Shown: in pieces, positions 1 to 14,700 of the stretch
Position numbering within the stretch: position 1 is the stretch's first letter
Layout: every line of letters starts with the position of its first letter
From: Wuchereria bancrofti
Taxonomy: Eukaryota; Nematoda; Chromadorea; Rhabditida; Onchocercidae
Direction: 5' to 3'
Length of the DNA: 64,000 bases
Assembly: GCA_005281725.1 (NCBI GenBank)
Contig: SSBO01000007.1
Span: 5,365,582 to 5,429,581 of the forward strand
Program-made: the position numbers and the translations under genes
Notes under the pieces: generated by a model
Database searches by the model: none
What the model was told of the DNA's origin: nothing
Seen by the model: only the letters and a program-made list of their open reading frames with translations

Positions 1-2007
1 GTTAATATTATATAATGAAAGGATATGTGTGCCTGCATGCAGCATAGCTTAATTTACACGCAATTTAATGTCATGTTGACAGGAAGTACCACTTAAAGCT
101 TATACGGATGCGAGAAATCCAGCACTGCTTCAAGGTTTGATATTGCTATCTACTTGTTTCACCTCTTCGGTATTATCAGAGAATGAAAAGGTGTACATCA
201 GGAGAACTTCCATCAAAAATTGTAAAATTATCAAAAGAAAAAATTATAGCTTAATTAACATAGGACCTTTCTACGCATAAAATCTAATGCTATATTACAC
301 CCTAATTTCCTCTACTAGTACTCTGCTCCTAATTACAGATTGTATTGTCAAACTGTAGAAGTACCTTATGACAATGTCTTGAAATGACCACAATCAATGA
401 GAATGACATTTGCTCTATTTTATTTACCTCTATTTCTCTTACATAAATTGCTTTCTAAATGTTTTCCTTCTCTGCCAACTTCCATTCTCTGATGGTCTTA
501 TCCTTCACAAAATTCATTCATAGATTTATATGATTGGATTTCCACAACTGATCAGTGGCCGACTCTCAGAGATACCTATCAGAAAAGGAATCTACTCATT
601 TCCCAATCTATAAGCATGTTTAGAGTTTCACAAGGAACATTTATCACTACCTGAACACAGGCATTACTTACGCACTATTTAATCATATGTTATCCTATCA
701 GACATATTTAATTTAAGCTTGTTTTGTCAATAAAATAAAGGGAATGCAATTTCATGTACACTACATACTGTAATGAGACGATAAACAGAAGAGAAGCAAT
801 TGACTGCGAAGTATACAAAAACAGTTTGCAATGATTTGATTGATGTATATGAGATGATGAATTGCTCCAGTTAGCATGTTATCATTAGCCTTCCTTATAA
901 AGCATCATCGTACATCGTATAAATAATGTCAAACAGCGCTCCAGCAACAACATTGAAATCAATATGTGATGTAAAATATTTAGAGAGAGAGAGAGAGATG
1001 AACTGACTACCTTATTTAACTCATTCTATAATGATTTCATAACTCAGACTAGTTTTTACGATCGCATTCAGTCTTATACCGTTCCAACAGAGAAATGAAC
1101 GATGAATGTTGCAACTTTAGAACTATAAGCTAACATTCCTTTAAATATAATGTATCATCTTTCCAATTACTGTTTAATAGTCAGTATAGATGTGTACACA
1201 TAATATTCCACAACCTCAGCTTCTGTTCACTCTACTCACTTATTATCAGTCTCGCTTCTCTCATAACGAAAATAACATATTGGGTCGATAGTGAGGAGAA
1301 ATCAATAATCATTTCAAAGTACTCAACAACACAACGAAATTTATTGATATTCTTGCCAATTTGCTATTCTCTATAGGGAGAACAAAATGTTCTATGCCCA
1401 AAGTCTTCGTATATATCAAGCATATATTAAGATCACGCCTCCACATACAAATCTGGTGCAAAATCACTAATAAACGGAATCGAGAGTTAAATCCCAGCCT
1501 TTGCTGATGGAAGGATGTAGTGATTCAAATCTACAACAAACTGATGCAGAATCCCCACTCTAGAATTCCGAGAATTCTCCAGAATACTCTCTTTCTCCGT
1601 TTAAATAGAAATCAGCCTTTCCATCTGATTTGTCCTTGCACTTACCGAGCAACCATCCGCAGAGTTGTTGAATGTGAGAGATGCTGCACAGCACAGACAA
1701 ATTTTATGTGTTGCTGAATGCTCAAAACAAACAATCGCTTTGAAAGAAATTTCAGAATGTTTATGTCAAGAACACTTTTCCAAAGTACTTGCATAGCAGT
1801 GGTTGAGTAATTCTTCTCTATCAATACCAAATAGAAGTAAGGAACTAGTATAACCAAGTTTATACATGCACATATTTTTATTTTAAAGTCTTCATTGATC
1901 TCAAAACATTTCAGCGACAACGATACCGTATCATCTTCTTCCTTTCTACATTCTACCTCATATCAAAGGCAGTGTTCCACTGTAAAAAGAAATATTCCTT
2001 CTGATTA
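1..2007. other. left-edge region without a recognised gene
   Basis: About 2 kb downstream of the ataxin-10 stop. It is AT-rich and holds a short GA tract. A possible plus-strand exon lies at about 79-131, flanked by an acceptor-like tgacag and a gtttga donor, with an open frame, but I could not connect it to anything. Small open frames on both strands here lack any family signal and look like chance. Confidence 0.5.
982..998. repeat. (GA)n tract
   Basis: An uninterrupted run of about eight GA units in gene-free sequence. Similar short GA runs occur at 25380-25393 and 51487-51511, each in an intergenic region. Confidence 0.8.
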
Positions 2008-5000
2008 TCATGATACTGGTCTAAGTCGAATCTTCTTTGTTTCTTGGTCATACACAGCACACAAACCTAATTCTCTCAACAAACCATCTCGTTCGATAAT
2101 TGCTGATGGTTCCTGTAATGAAACAAACGCTAGAAATTCCAAAATTTCTGTATAAAAAAAAGTGAAATCAAAAGTTTACATCCTGATAATATAGACATAC
2201 ACATACAAAATACACACATAAAAATACACAAATAGAGAAGTGCTACCTCTGAAAGTTGAGCAAGTCGTAACTGATTTGGTGAATAACCTAAAACCAAATG
2301 TCGCAGAGCAGCAATTGCATAAAGTCTCTGAAATTATAACTCATGGCTTTTTTCATCCTTACATTTTGCAAATTTCATTAGTTGCAGTTTGTTGTGGGTT
2401 TTCATTTTGCTGAGAAATAAATCAAGTGCAATGAAATATGAAGTGGAGCGTAATAGCTTAACGCCATTTCCCCTAAACAAAGTATATACACAGGAAAAAA
2501 AATTTCAAAAAAAAAAAAAAAACACCTAACAATCACATACCCCAATCGGATTATGGTCATCGCGTATGCACATGCAACTTAACAACAATGAGATACTATC
2601 ATTTGCTCCAAAGTATTCACGTATCATATTATTTTCGTGACATAGAATACCAAGTAATTCTAGGCAGGACAATTTCATGGTTTCAATCAGCTTTACATCA
2701 CCAAATGTGCTGAATTATAACATCTTTCATAATTTTAAAGCATTTCTCATGAAAAAAAAGGACAATCTACATATGCAATGCCAACCAGTGATACCTTGGA
2801 ACTAGTACTGTGGAACTATAACAAAGATTAATTTCATACTAGTGTGATTAATGTTCAGTCGAAACGATCATCAAGACATTTAGCTAGATTAAGAGTAAAG
2901 AAGGATAACCTTAAACCTATAGCTAGATTATAGATACAGCTTATATTAGCTGCACTTCTTGGCAACAACTTAATTCCAGGTCGATCGCTGAATTTTTCTT
3001 GGGATTTCGAAATGCATGTTTCACTTTGATATTTGATAAAATCACAGTGCACTATCTGAAAAACTTACAAAATACTTAAGTAATTAACTTAATAAATGCG
3101 GTATTCCCTTTTTTCGTATAAACCACAATCCCTAGACGATTTAGCACCATGACCAACAGAGATGCTTCTACTAGGAAGAACTGAAACTCAATTTCCGTTC
3201 TTACTGAAAGCCCGCCAGAGAAAACTGCGGGTAGCATTTCTTAAAACTTTCATCTCTGCCCCCGAAGTTCTGACCTTTCATTCCTTGCTTAATCCATTAA
3301 ATTAATTACTTTAATAAAATTAAAACCACATATAAAATCAATTTAGAGATGATTGACAAACCCCCTCAATTATATGAAGAACCAATTTCGCAGTTGTTAT
3401 ATCTGCTTTAAATACTGATTGATATTCTTCCACAGAAACCAATTCTATAACCATTTCCAGCAAAACATGAATGCGGAAGATGTTGTTAAAGTTGTCCGTC
3501 CCTTTGTATTCTTCTAGTTTACTACCTTTTTCAAACGTGCCAAACTTCCTTAGTGCCTTCTCCAAGAATATTAATACGTATCTTACATTTCCAGAAGCAA
3601 GCTAAAATAAAAGTATAAAGTATGCGTGTTTGAACATCAATAAGATCTGCAAATATGACCACATTATTAAAACTGCAGGGAATACAAGACACGCCTAATT
3701 ATTCCATTTTGGTTGGAAGGGTCTTCAAAATTATCGTGTAAAAATGTAAAATTTTGCGTGCAAATACATAATGGATAAAATATAAAAGAAATAAGGGCAA
3801 AAACTAACCTTGACATTACAACCTTTCTTACCAAATTCTATCACAGTATCGACAATGTCAATAAATGTATCAACAGAAGATGGTTCAATGATTTCACCAC
3901 ACACAGTGAGAAAGTTATCATTAAGTTCCAAATACTTGGTAAATAGTGCTAATAACCAGGATCTGCATTTATAAATTTAGGAATTATAAGATGACAAAAC
4001 ACAACTGTTTTGTGGCGAATTTCAGAACTTGTTCTACAAATCTATCATTCTACAAATCTATCAATTTTTTAAAAACTCTATTTTCAGTCAACAAATTATA
4101 TACGGAACATCCCGATAATATAATTAAACTGTGTTATACATTAAACTCCCACCAATGCAGGTCAAATCATCATGATTAACCTTTTATCATAAGCTTTTGC
4201 CAGGGCCTCACAACTTTGAGATTCATTACCATTCTCTGACGCCATATTCATTTCGTTGTTCTCCAATCTAAAAAATTATGTAATATACAGTAACGTGTAG
4301 GAATTAACAAACCATAGATAAGGAATCTTGAAATTAGAATTTTGAGCTTTACCGTAAACTCCTTAAGCCTTTTTTTAACACACATACCTTTTTATGTCAC
4401 TGCAAACTTGGTCCCATAAGATGCTACATTCAAATGCGAGCTGGTAGTACATCTCTACAAAAAAGTTTATTAAATTACAGCAGACTTAAAACACTTGGAA
4501 ATTAATTGAAACCTCATATAATGTATTTAGCAATTTTGCAATGGAATAGATCACCAACCACACAAACAGAAAGCACATGCAGTCCTTTAACTAACTCTTA
4601 GACTTTTGATCTAATGAGCCTAATGCGGAGAAATACCATAAATATTAAAAGACAGTTTTTTGATTTCAGAATGATTACAATTTTAATATAGAATGGAGCT
4701 TGAGTGTATAGAGTAATTGTGATAAATTATTACCGCCATTTTCAGGCTTTGAAAAGTTAATCATGGCAGCAAACGTTTCATTTTGTAACCAATCCAATTT
4801 TAGTAACCTTCGGAGACAGCCTTCTGAATACTCATCAGCACATGAACGAAGACTGAATTAAATTATATTAGGATTATTCAGAAAAAAATATATTCGTTGA
4901 AGAATTTCTTTGTTGGGCCAGCTCGATTAACGATGTATCTTTGACGTCTAATGTATAACAACTTTTACCATCTTAATAGTTGCTGATCAATAAAACAAAT

Positions 5001-5601
5001 GTAACTAGAATTATAAACTTTCACTTGAAGAAAAATTAAATCTACCGCATCTTTGAGCTAAGACCAGAGAAGCAGTCATTAAACGCCTACCAATTCAGTT
5101 TCCTTACATCAAAGAATGAAAAGTACGCATTTTACGATAGCGATGCAATGTTCGAAACGGCTTCATAATTCATCCTAATTTTGCAAAAATAATCTAATGT
5201 TAAACTTCAAATCTTGCTTACTACGTTACCTTTCCGATTAAACAGTGTAAACCGTTACTCCGAATACTAATAAAATATATTTACTTTTCCGAACAATTTC
5301 CTGCATTTACAAGGCACTGCATCAGCAACTTGCGCCGTTTCTTTTCCTCAGCACTTATTTCGAAGTCTGCATCGCATTTATAATTTTTTAATACAGCTTC
5401 AAGTATTGACCGCATGAATGAACGTAGCTGTTCTACTTCGAAACGATTCATATATGAACCAAAAGCACTCAACACAGTACATCGGCGAAACGACTTGAAC
5501 CACTCAATATTCAGCTCCTTCGCCCTCTGATCAGTGATATCCAAAAATTTCTCACACATGATCTGCAAGTTATCATAATAAACCAGTAATAAACTCGTCA
5601 T
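2008..5601 (-). CDS. Ataxin-10 homologue
   Basis: A 10-exon gene: 5601-5285, 4852-4734, 4454-4388, 4267-4181, 3962-3809, 3601-3362, 3055-2910, 2709-2541, 2327-2247 and 2112-2008. All intron phases close and give 494 residues, close to the roughly 475 of human ATXN10. The strongest match is the C-terminal ataxin-10 domain. It has KLSCLELLGILCHEN, then SLLLSCMCIRDDHNP, then YAIAALRHLVLGYSPNQ, which line up with the family's armadillo-like signature (LIGNLCY... DDHNPF... AIRNL... NQ). The tail after a short linker (LLRELGL...DQETKKIRL) also fits family C termini. The N-terminal half is helical and poorly conserved. Ataxin-10 is a cytoplasmic repeat protein linked to neuronal survival and cytokinesis in animals; its molecular role is not settled. 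The start at 5601 is the first ATG of exon 1. No spliced-leader acceptor is obvious next to it, so a further 5' exon is possible. The gene lies 0.9 kb downstream of SCAPER on the same strand. Confidence 0.85.
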
Positions 5602-6517
5602 CGTCTACCCCAAATGCAAGATTGCAGGAATAGTTTTTTTTTTTAACTCGTTTTAGAACAAAACCGACATAAGACATCCATATTCAGATCGCAAATGCAA
5701 GTGCAGAAGAAAACACTTCCAAGTATCAAAATTCTAACGCCAATCCAAAAAACTTTTTACTTGTCGAGTTCACAAAGATTTTAATTTACAGAAATTTTAC
5801 ATAGTTTTGATGCCTCATTTTTTAGTGATCTTCACAAATACATAGATTTCCAATTTTTTTAAATCTAACATCGAACCGAACCCAATAAAATCATAAATGA
5901 CGATATCATCCATGCTGCCTCTTCTTTGTAATCCTTATCTGAATGTAAAATAGTTCCATCAATGTTTCAGAAAAATCAACTGACCTTCCTTACAACCTGT
6001 GCGACTATACACGAAAACATGACTACTTCAAGATAAGTAAAAAACAATAAAAGATTATGCAACATCAATCTCATTATTGATTGCATTACAGTAATACTGT
6101 ACAACAACTAAACATGAAAAAGACTCATTTTTCAATACACTCATTTTTTTTTTTGTTCTTAAATCAAAAATTGAAGAATAGATGATGAAAAAAAAGAAGA
6201 AACCGAGTAATCCGTATATGCTGCAATAGCAGTTCCACGACGCAAAAGAGAATTTGCTGCTGGTTTACTAACAAATATAAAATGATTGAAGAAAACGACT
6301 AAGCCAACATTACACAACATCAAATAAGTTGGGTTCAATATACAGGCGAAGGAAAGTAGCAAGTGCACAATATTTAGTGAACAAATTAGTTAAAAACATA
6401 TATAACCTAAAACTTTACAAGCTAAAACCTCACATGCATCATTTTTTTCACCTGACAACTTGCAGCAATTCAATTTTCAGTACCCGATACGCCTTTATAA
6501 AATTGTTGCTACGACGT
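5602..6517. other. spacer between SCAPER and ataxin-10 genes
   Basis: About 0.9 kb of AT-rich sequence between the SCAPER stop and the ataxin-10 start. It should hold the SCAPER 3' UTR and the ataxin-10 promoter. Poly-T runs occur near 5633 and 6146. I see no exon here. Confidence 0.5.
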
Positions 6518-9500
6518 TTAACAACTTCTAAAATACTCTATCGCATCCGACCAAAACTTTCTCGGAAACCGTGCTGGTTCAGGGAATTGCTCATCCTGAG
6601 CTGCCTGAAATTTAATTGTATTTAACAGCGCATATTGAGAAATTTCTTAGTTTCTCTAATGAATTTAAATTCATGAGTTATTCCAGAAGGAACGACTGAT
6701 TCCACTCTTATATTCACGGCAAATGTGCTTGCACATGTATTGGTCTCACTGATATGTCGACCTAGAGCTTTGAAATCATTCAAAAATAATCTGACGAATT
6801 CGTTCGAGAATGTAGTACTTTGCAAAGTACTACATTTTCGAAAGAAAACTAACTTCGAGATATACCGCAAAAGTTTTTGCACTGAGCGATGGCTTGATTA
6901 AATCGATCGCCATGGGATTTTGATAGCATATAGCAATAAGAGTTGGCATTAATATTGCCATTAGTTCACGATTTGAAAAATATCCCAATGGTAGAGAAGC
7001 AAGCTGCATTAATAATGAACGCTGCCAGCCAAATACGCAAAACATCTGCAAAACATAGATGGACATTAACAGATTTCGGACGCAACTGATTCTTATTTTT
7101 ATCAGGCATTATTGCAAATCTGGGAACTTAATGTAGACTATTGACTTCATAACACTAAACAAATATATGTTTCATGACGAATTTTATTCCAAACCAAGAA
7201 ATCATCAAAATGTTTTTGCTTGAAATGTATTCAATAAAACAGTGCAGAACTAAACATGTTCTCGGTACCATGACTATGAATAATTTTTGTAACACATGAT
7301 GCCCTTTTTGCTTGAAACTGCGTTCAAATTTCCAAGGCCGGTTCAAATATTTAAACTAAGCAGTCTGGGAAAACTCACTTTAGCACGTTCACTGGCAGTG
7401 GCAAAATAACCAATAACTTCAATGAGAAAATGAAGAAAATTTCTAATACGCTGATCCGTAGCTTTCGATTTTGACGATTCCGTATTTGCAAAAATAACTT
7501 TCTCAGTTTGAGCCACCATTGTCATAGTAATGTGCACTAATCGTAAACAAAGCTCACTGTCCTCGAGACATTTCTGCAGAGAAGAAACAAATTCACAGAA
7601 AATAAGGAAAAATGATATTTTTTGTCATTTCTATTATGAATTATGACTTACAAGATTTGGCGAACAAGATCACTCTAAAAAGCGTTCAAAATCCTTATGG
7701 CAACAAAAATCTACAAAGTAATTTTACCATCTGCAATCTAAGTAAGGAGTAACAAAGCTACTATGCTATAAAAAGTCAAAATATTTTAGTACCAAAAATT
7801 AACAAAATACATACGATCGCCTCAAACGGTTCTCTTTTTAAAAGAAAAAACCAGAGCTGGAAAAGAGATGTTGTTAGCAATTGAGTAACGTCAATTTCTT
7901 CACGATGATTTCCTATCGATATAACGGATACTGTGGTAGTTGTATCTGATGAATTGCAGTTTGACGATATCATCGAATAAATTCGAACTGAGAGCTGCTG
8001 AATTGCTGCGGGAACCAAACTACTGCAAAATAAAATAGAAAATCCTGGCAGAACTCCGATTAATCGCTAGCTTATTATCGAACTTCAAAGTTTCAGCAAA
8101 CTTACGTTATGAGTGACGATTTTTCAGACAGTATTCCTTCTGCTTCATTTCCTCTAAAACATAGTAAGTGATAAGACCTATTCAGAATAACTGAGTTTAC
8201 TGTAGACTGAAAGAGAAACTTATGAATTTATAAACGTTGTAGTAGTTGGGAATATCATTCGTATCAACGTTGCAATGGTAGGGAATAACAAATTGGTCAG
8301 CTTTAGTCCATCAAGACAACTAAAGACGATATTTCTGAATTGCTAGAAAAATTTACAAACATTTGCACATCTATAACTCTTTGAAACATTGGAAATTCAA
8401 TACACTGAAAATAAAAAATTATCTTAAACTGGTTTTGGTCTTAGAACTTCAAACAGGACTTCTTTCAAAACGAATATAATCAAAAGGAAACATTTTTAAC
8501 TTGCATATTGACTCAGTTGCAACAATTTTTTTTTTATTCAGCGGTCGTTAGTGATTTTTAAGACACTATATCATATAAGTGCATTGAATGAATGTACACA
8601 TAAGGAATCTTTCTAAATGCAATATAAGGTGGAACTTCGAGGTAAACACTTCCATTTTTGAAAAATTTTCTAACTAAACAAGATCATTAGGTAAATCCAA
8701 ACAGTACGAAATACTAAAATACTTTCTAAAAAAGAAGTAAAAAATCAAGTTATCAGAAGAAACGTTAACCAGCAAACCTTTTTTTACATCCTAGCAGATA
8801 AAGTATTTCGCCAGCTTCCAAAATCATATCAGTGTAAACCATGACAGGTATCGCGACTGCGTTAGAATCAAGTTGAACTGACCAAGGTAATGCATCGATC
8901 ACGCCTGTCTGTTTGATGAGAAACAAAAGAGTATCACCATAGCCATCCAAATTAATTAAGCTGCAAAATTAAAGCATTAATTAGTGTATAAGCTGTTAAT
9001 ACGACGGATTTTCGGATATAAAAACTTTTGAAAACAGTGAAGTAACTGATGTTGGTTTATATTACTGATGAAACATAGGTGAACCACGTGACATAATGGT
9101 CCTGTTTATTACAACTTTATGTTATTCAAATGATGTGGAAATCTAGGTAATACATGATGACAAGAAGACTTCTAGCTGTACAAAAATTTACAAAAAATTT
9201 GTTGAAGTTTTTTTATGAAATGAAAATTACACAAACAGAGAATCAAAACGTTGAAAGCATATAAAAACAAAACCTCAGTAATTGTTTTACGTATATGTCA
9301 TCATCTGTGATGCCAAATACGACTGCACTACTTGAAATTTCCCCTTTGACTTTTGTATACAAAGAGCCCACAACACGTAAAAACGTCGAACACAACATAA
9401 CACATTCAATTAAAAGTCGGTAAGATCCATCGTTAGTCGGCATGTGCGACTCTTTTAGAAATCGCCAAATCATTGACTGCAAAACAAAAATTATGTAAGT

Positions 9501-11740
9501 ACTAACATGAAATCTTATAATCAACTCATTTTCTTAAAAACATTGGATAGTGACTCTGGGGTAGAGCTTAGAAATTCCAAGAGCACTGCTCTGATGATAA
9601 TATAGCACCGCGATGGTTGAAAGCAAATTTCTAATGCATATAAAGCATAATTATAGCCACCAATACGATTAAGAAAAACAATAATTTATAAACAACCTAC
9701 TTTAGACTTGATGCAATATGCATCCAACAGTGCAAAGACGCGGTTGGAGAAAAAGAACTTTGAAGCAATAAATTTATCGATGGTGACAAGCTCTCCAAGC
9801 GTGGACAAAGCTTTACAATATGTTCTGTAAGTTACAAACACAATAAGAACAATAACGACACGAATCTAGAGGATTTTCAACCTATCAAACACAACAGTGC
9901 CGTAAAACTATCCCGAAATCCAGCAAAAAGAAAAATGACAAGCTGCAACATCATGCATCCTCCCAAAAAGTAATGCAGTGAACGAATAAGCTAATAGAGA
10001 TTTAGGAAAAAACATTTACTCACTCCAATAAAAACTGTCTCTTTGAATCAATACACTACGCACTTCATTTAACGATAGTAAAAGCAAAACTTTGAGTCAA
10101 ATGATCGTAAATTGCAACCTGGAAGGTATAATTGTGTCACCATTAGTTGCACAAGATATCAGTGCCGCCAAAATATCTATAAAATCATTCTGAACTACTG
10201 CTTTCAAAAGCATTTCACGTTTTTCCAGCTGAAATTAGAGGAACCAGAATATAAAAAAGTTAAAAAGAAATTCAAATTTTGCTAGATCAAACCGAAAAAA
10301 AAATTTTTTGAGTTATAAAAAAATCAAGAAACATACGGTGTCGGATGTTCGCAATGCTCGTAGAATTTCGGACAATGACCTTTCAAGGATATGTAAATCA
10401 GTGCTTGGATAAACTTTATTTTGAAACGACTCCTTCATCAATCCGCTGCAGCGATCTTTAATTGCACCATCCCCCAAAGTTGCTTTTAACACTTTTGCAA
10501 TATCCCGAAGAGGCCGATCAATACTATAACAATTAAAATTTTAATTTCCACAAAAACATATACAGTTTGGCTGTAATTAACTTATTAGAAACTTAGTAAA
10601 CATTTCATTTAATTAGAATACCTTGTCTTTCCAGAAGAAGCTCGATAAGCATCAGATAAACCACTTTGTCCAATTATCTTATCGTACTCTTTAGCTCTGC
10701 AAATTAGGCGTAAAAAAATCATTTGAAGTTTAGTTTGAAAAAAAAAAAAAATTGAGCTAATTATAAATTATCTTTTCCTACCTTGTCTGTATCTTTTGTC
10801 GAAGACGGGTCCGACGTTTCTTAGCACTTGTACTTTGTTTTGAAAGTTCACTTTCGCCTCCTAAAGAAAGCTGCCTGGTTGCTTCGATACCAACATCTTC
10901 AGCATTCTGATCAATCTGTGTTTTCTAGAAAATGGCCAAATCACTAAAGCTCAATCAACTTCAAATTTATAAGTTTTGAGTTCGAAAGTTTTTTTTTTAA
11001 ACGAGGCGGAATTATAATTTTTATAAAAATCTTCTACAGATCAGACAGCATCTATAAAAAAGTTTGAGAAATTTGCATACCAAACAATCGTAATTCAGCT
11101 CTTTGATGTCAATGTTTGCCTTCGACAGGTGAGAAGCGCTTAGAAAATGTGACATGATGAAAAAGTCACTGTCAAGCTGAAATACTGAGTATGAGCAAGC
11201 CCAGCTTACTCACTACAGTGTAAATTTAAATAGAGAAATCAATAAAGACTGAAAGACCACAAACTTTAAAAACGAACCAAGAAAGTACTTTCTATTTGGA
11301 AATCTATGGATAACAGGAAGAGGAAGCAACCTTTATCTGTTTGAACACTGAAACGACATAGCTACACCCGTTTCATGTATCTGCCTCTGTTCAAATTTTC
11401 ACGAAATATCAAGGTGTTCTTCGAAAAAACAGAAAAAACTAACTGGAGCGTCGCAAAGTTTGCATTTTTTCGAGCTTCCACCACCACTTACACCTTCGAG
11501 CGTTGAAACATAGGGAGTTTCGGAAGGTATCTGACTAAAGTCAGCCAAAGAAGCTACTGACTCCGTCGGTCTTGGACTACTTAGTTCAACAGCACGATGT
11601 TTCACTTGTGTCAGAGTATTTTCATAACGACGACGTGTTTCTTCCTGCTAAAAAATGAAGATTACAAATTTTTTTGCTATCCATTTCGTCCAACTTTATC
11701 TCTATTTTGAACTGTGTAGTTAAATTAAATAAATAAATAA

Positions 11741-11776
<36 letters not shown>

Positions 11777-14700
11777 AATGCATTAACATCCAGGATGATG
11801 ATGATGAGTCAATTATTTAAAATAAAAAAGTATTAATCTTTTTTTGGATCTTCTTCATTAATTTTGCACTTTCAACAGCTTCCGTTGCTTTCTTTTCTGC
11901 GACCCGCTCATTCAACTGCCTAAAACAATGATAAGAATTCATGCCGTCATGAATTAATGATTTAAAAAATATAAGTAAAATTCCAATTTGGACAATACTT
12001 AAACATTTCTGTGCAAGAAACATTACTTATTCCTTTCTCGAACAGCTTCACTTCTCTCCCTTTCCTGTTCGTTACGTTGCGCTTCGAACAGCTCATGCTT
12101 TTCAAATTTTTCGCGCATTTTTTGTCTTCTTTGCTAAACGATTGAAATTACGCATGCATTCGATGATTTTCTATTTTACAATTCAATTTTTTATCGCCCA
12201 AAGTGAATTTTAAAAAACAGTGATTACATTTGTAAAAATATTACATTTGCTGCGATTTTTCGCCGTTCTTCAGCTGCCGCTTCTTTAGCAGCCTTTTCCT
12301 CATTTTTTCTAGCGCGTTCGTTCGCAATCGTCTGTACCCTCTGTTCCCATTCCTGGCTACGAACCATAACATCATGTCGCATATTATCTGCTCCTATTGT
12401 ATTGATGAATTGCACTTCCATAACCTACAAGACCCATTTCATTTTTTCAACATTATTTAAAATTAAAAAATCCCTTTAAACATTTAGAAAATGAACATAA
12501 CCAAACCCAAAACGTAGAAGGAAAGATAGAATTTCATAAAAGCCTTAAATTTTCCAATATCTTCCTTAGAACTTTCGCTTATAGTAAAAATTTCTGATAT
12601 AATAACAACTTAGAAGACAATAATTATAATCTTTTAAGAGGCAAGTAACATTTAATCATCTGAATTGTAAAAATATACGAAATTCTAAACTTTAAAACAT
12701 TATCCAACCTTGACATCATCATCGCGTGCTTTTTTCACTTTTTCTTCAATATTTTTCTGACGATTTTCTTCAGCCTTCGCCATTCGCATCTGTAAGTGCT
12801 CAAGCTTCCGCTCACTCAGTTCAGCTCTTTTTCGTCGCACTTCTTCCACCTATAATTTTAATGGAGGAAAATTTCATTTGTAACTTTATAACAAATTATA
12901 TCAACTTTATCAAAATATACACCAACCTTATTGGACAGTTCTTTCAGTCTCTCAGCTTTCTGCTTTTGCAACATTTGACGTAATTCTTCAGCTCTTCTCT
13001 GCCGTTCCTTGTGTCGTTCTGTCGCATTTTCAGTGTTTCTTGAAACAAAACTATAAGGATCCAGAAGATAGAACTGAAAATTAAAAGGAAATACATTCCA
13101 GAAATTAATGACTTCAAAAACATTAATTCACCTTTTCCTGCTCGGTGAAGATAATTTCTCATGCCTTTCAACAAATTCTCCTGGCTTACGATAACGAGTG
13201 ATTTCTCGTTCCACGATTTCACCCCAACTTATCGATGCATATTCCTCCATTTCCCCTATAAATTGAACAAATATCCAAAAAAAAGACCTAACAAACAGAA
13301 AGTAAGAAAAAGTGCAAAAAGAATCCGAAGCAAATGAAAACAAACGTTTCCAGTTGTTGACGACATCTTGCCATGTCATTGGGGTTTTTTTGTTATTGCA
13401 TGATTCTGCCTCAGCAGTTTCCTCACATTTATGCTAAAAACGTTGCCTATACAAAAATGAAATACTTTTTTTTCCTACGGCTGTTACTTTTACAGACCAT
13501 AGCAAGGAGGCTTTGTTTTATTCATAATTTCAAAGCAATCACAAGGCCTCATTGGAGGAAATAATTCAGCAAAGCGAGTTACACTACAACTGTCATGTAG
13601 CAAGACTTAAACTGATTATAACGAATTCAAAATAATTAGATAAATTCAAAATAAGATAATTAGGAAAGAAAAAGATAATTAGGTAAAACTACCTCGGTTT
13701 CCAATTGTTCCAGTGCTGCAGCTTCAGCAGCCACTTGTCGTTTCAGCTCTTCATCGATAGAAATACTTTCTTCCTATACTAACTTTTAGTCCGGTGGATT
13801 CAGTTTGAACAATTTGCAAAATGGAACAAACTATTTTGCATAAAAAAGTGAAAATTGCCAACAAGAACATAATTCAACAGCATACCTCTTCGATTTCTTT
13901 TTTCAAACTTTCTTCTTCTTGCACCAACGATTCCTCTTCTTCTGTCATCGCTCTCCATGCATCGTCTATGTCTATATCATCAGGCAACACCAATTCCGAT
14001 AATGGTGGTTCAGATCTTGAATAAAACCCTTATTCGGATATTACAACTTTTTAATGTAATGTGAAGCTTTAGTTTTTTTCAGCTACCTGCTGTGAGTAAA
14101 ATAATCTGAACTGGAGTGGATGACAATCGATCCCTCTAAACCAGCTGGGATATTTTCGCAATCTTCATCATTTTTCGATGGTAGTTCCTACAAAATCAGA
14201 AAAATAGCAGATTTATCTAATATGGTAGAACTGATCGTGAATGTCATTAGCAAAACAGCAATGAAAAATAAACATAATGCATCACTTACCTCTATGCATT
14301 CAAAATTTGCCGGTGTACTTCGTTCCTTTACTATTCCAGCAACTCCATTCTTTTTCAATACTTTCTGAAATGATGATTTAAAAAAAAAGAAAACATCCAC
14401 AATAACGGTTTTATATTTAAAAAAATAAAGCGTAAAACTACTCGGTTCAGCATACGATAATATTTCATTACCCATTATTTCATACTGATGTTAGAATGGT
14501 TTCAGAATAACGGCAGCCGGAAATAAAATAGAAATACCTTCCGATTTTTAAACGCCGTAGCACTACGTGAAACAGCATCTGGATCAGCGAAATTAATTGC
14601 CGAAAGAGCAGGAACGGAACCAGTTTTGCGAGCGCTCTGCAAATCTTGGCGACGTCTTCGCTCCATCTTTTCTGCTAAATCCGACTGATGTTTTTTCCAC

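Noticed and set aside
79..131. Possible plus-strand exon (EVPLKAYTDARNPALLQ) at the left edge
   Set aside because: It has tolerable splice borders, but no neighbouring exon or family match was found. Too short to support a gene call.
1642..1920. 92-codon minus-strand frame beyond the ataxin-10 stop
   Set aside because: It lies downstream of a well-supported stop at 2008, has no family signal, and its codon use resembles intergenic AT-rich sequence.
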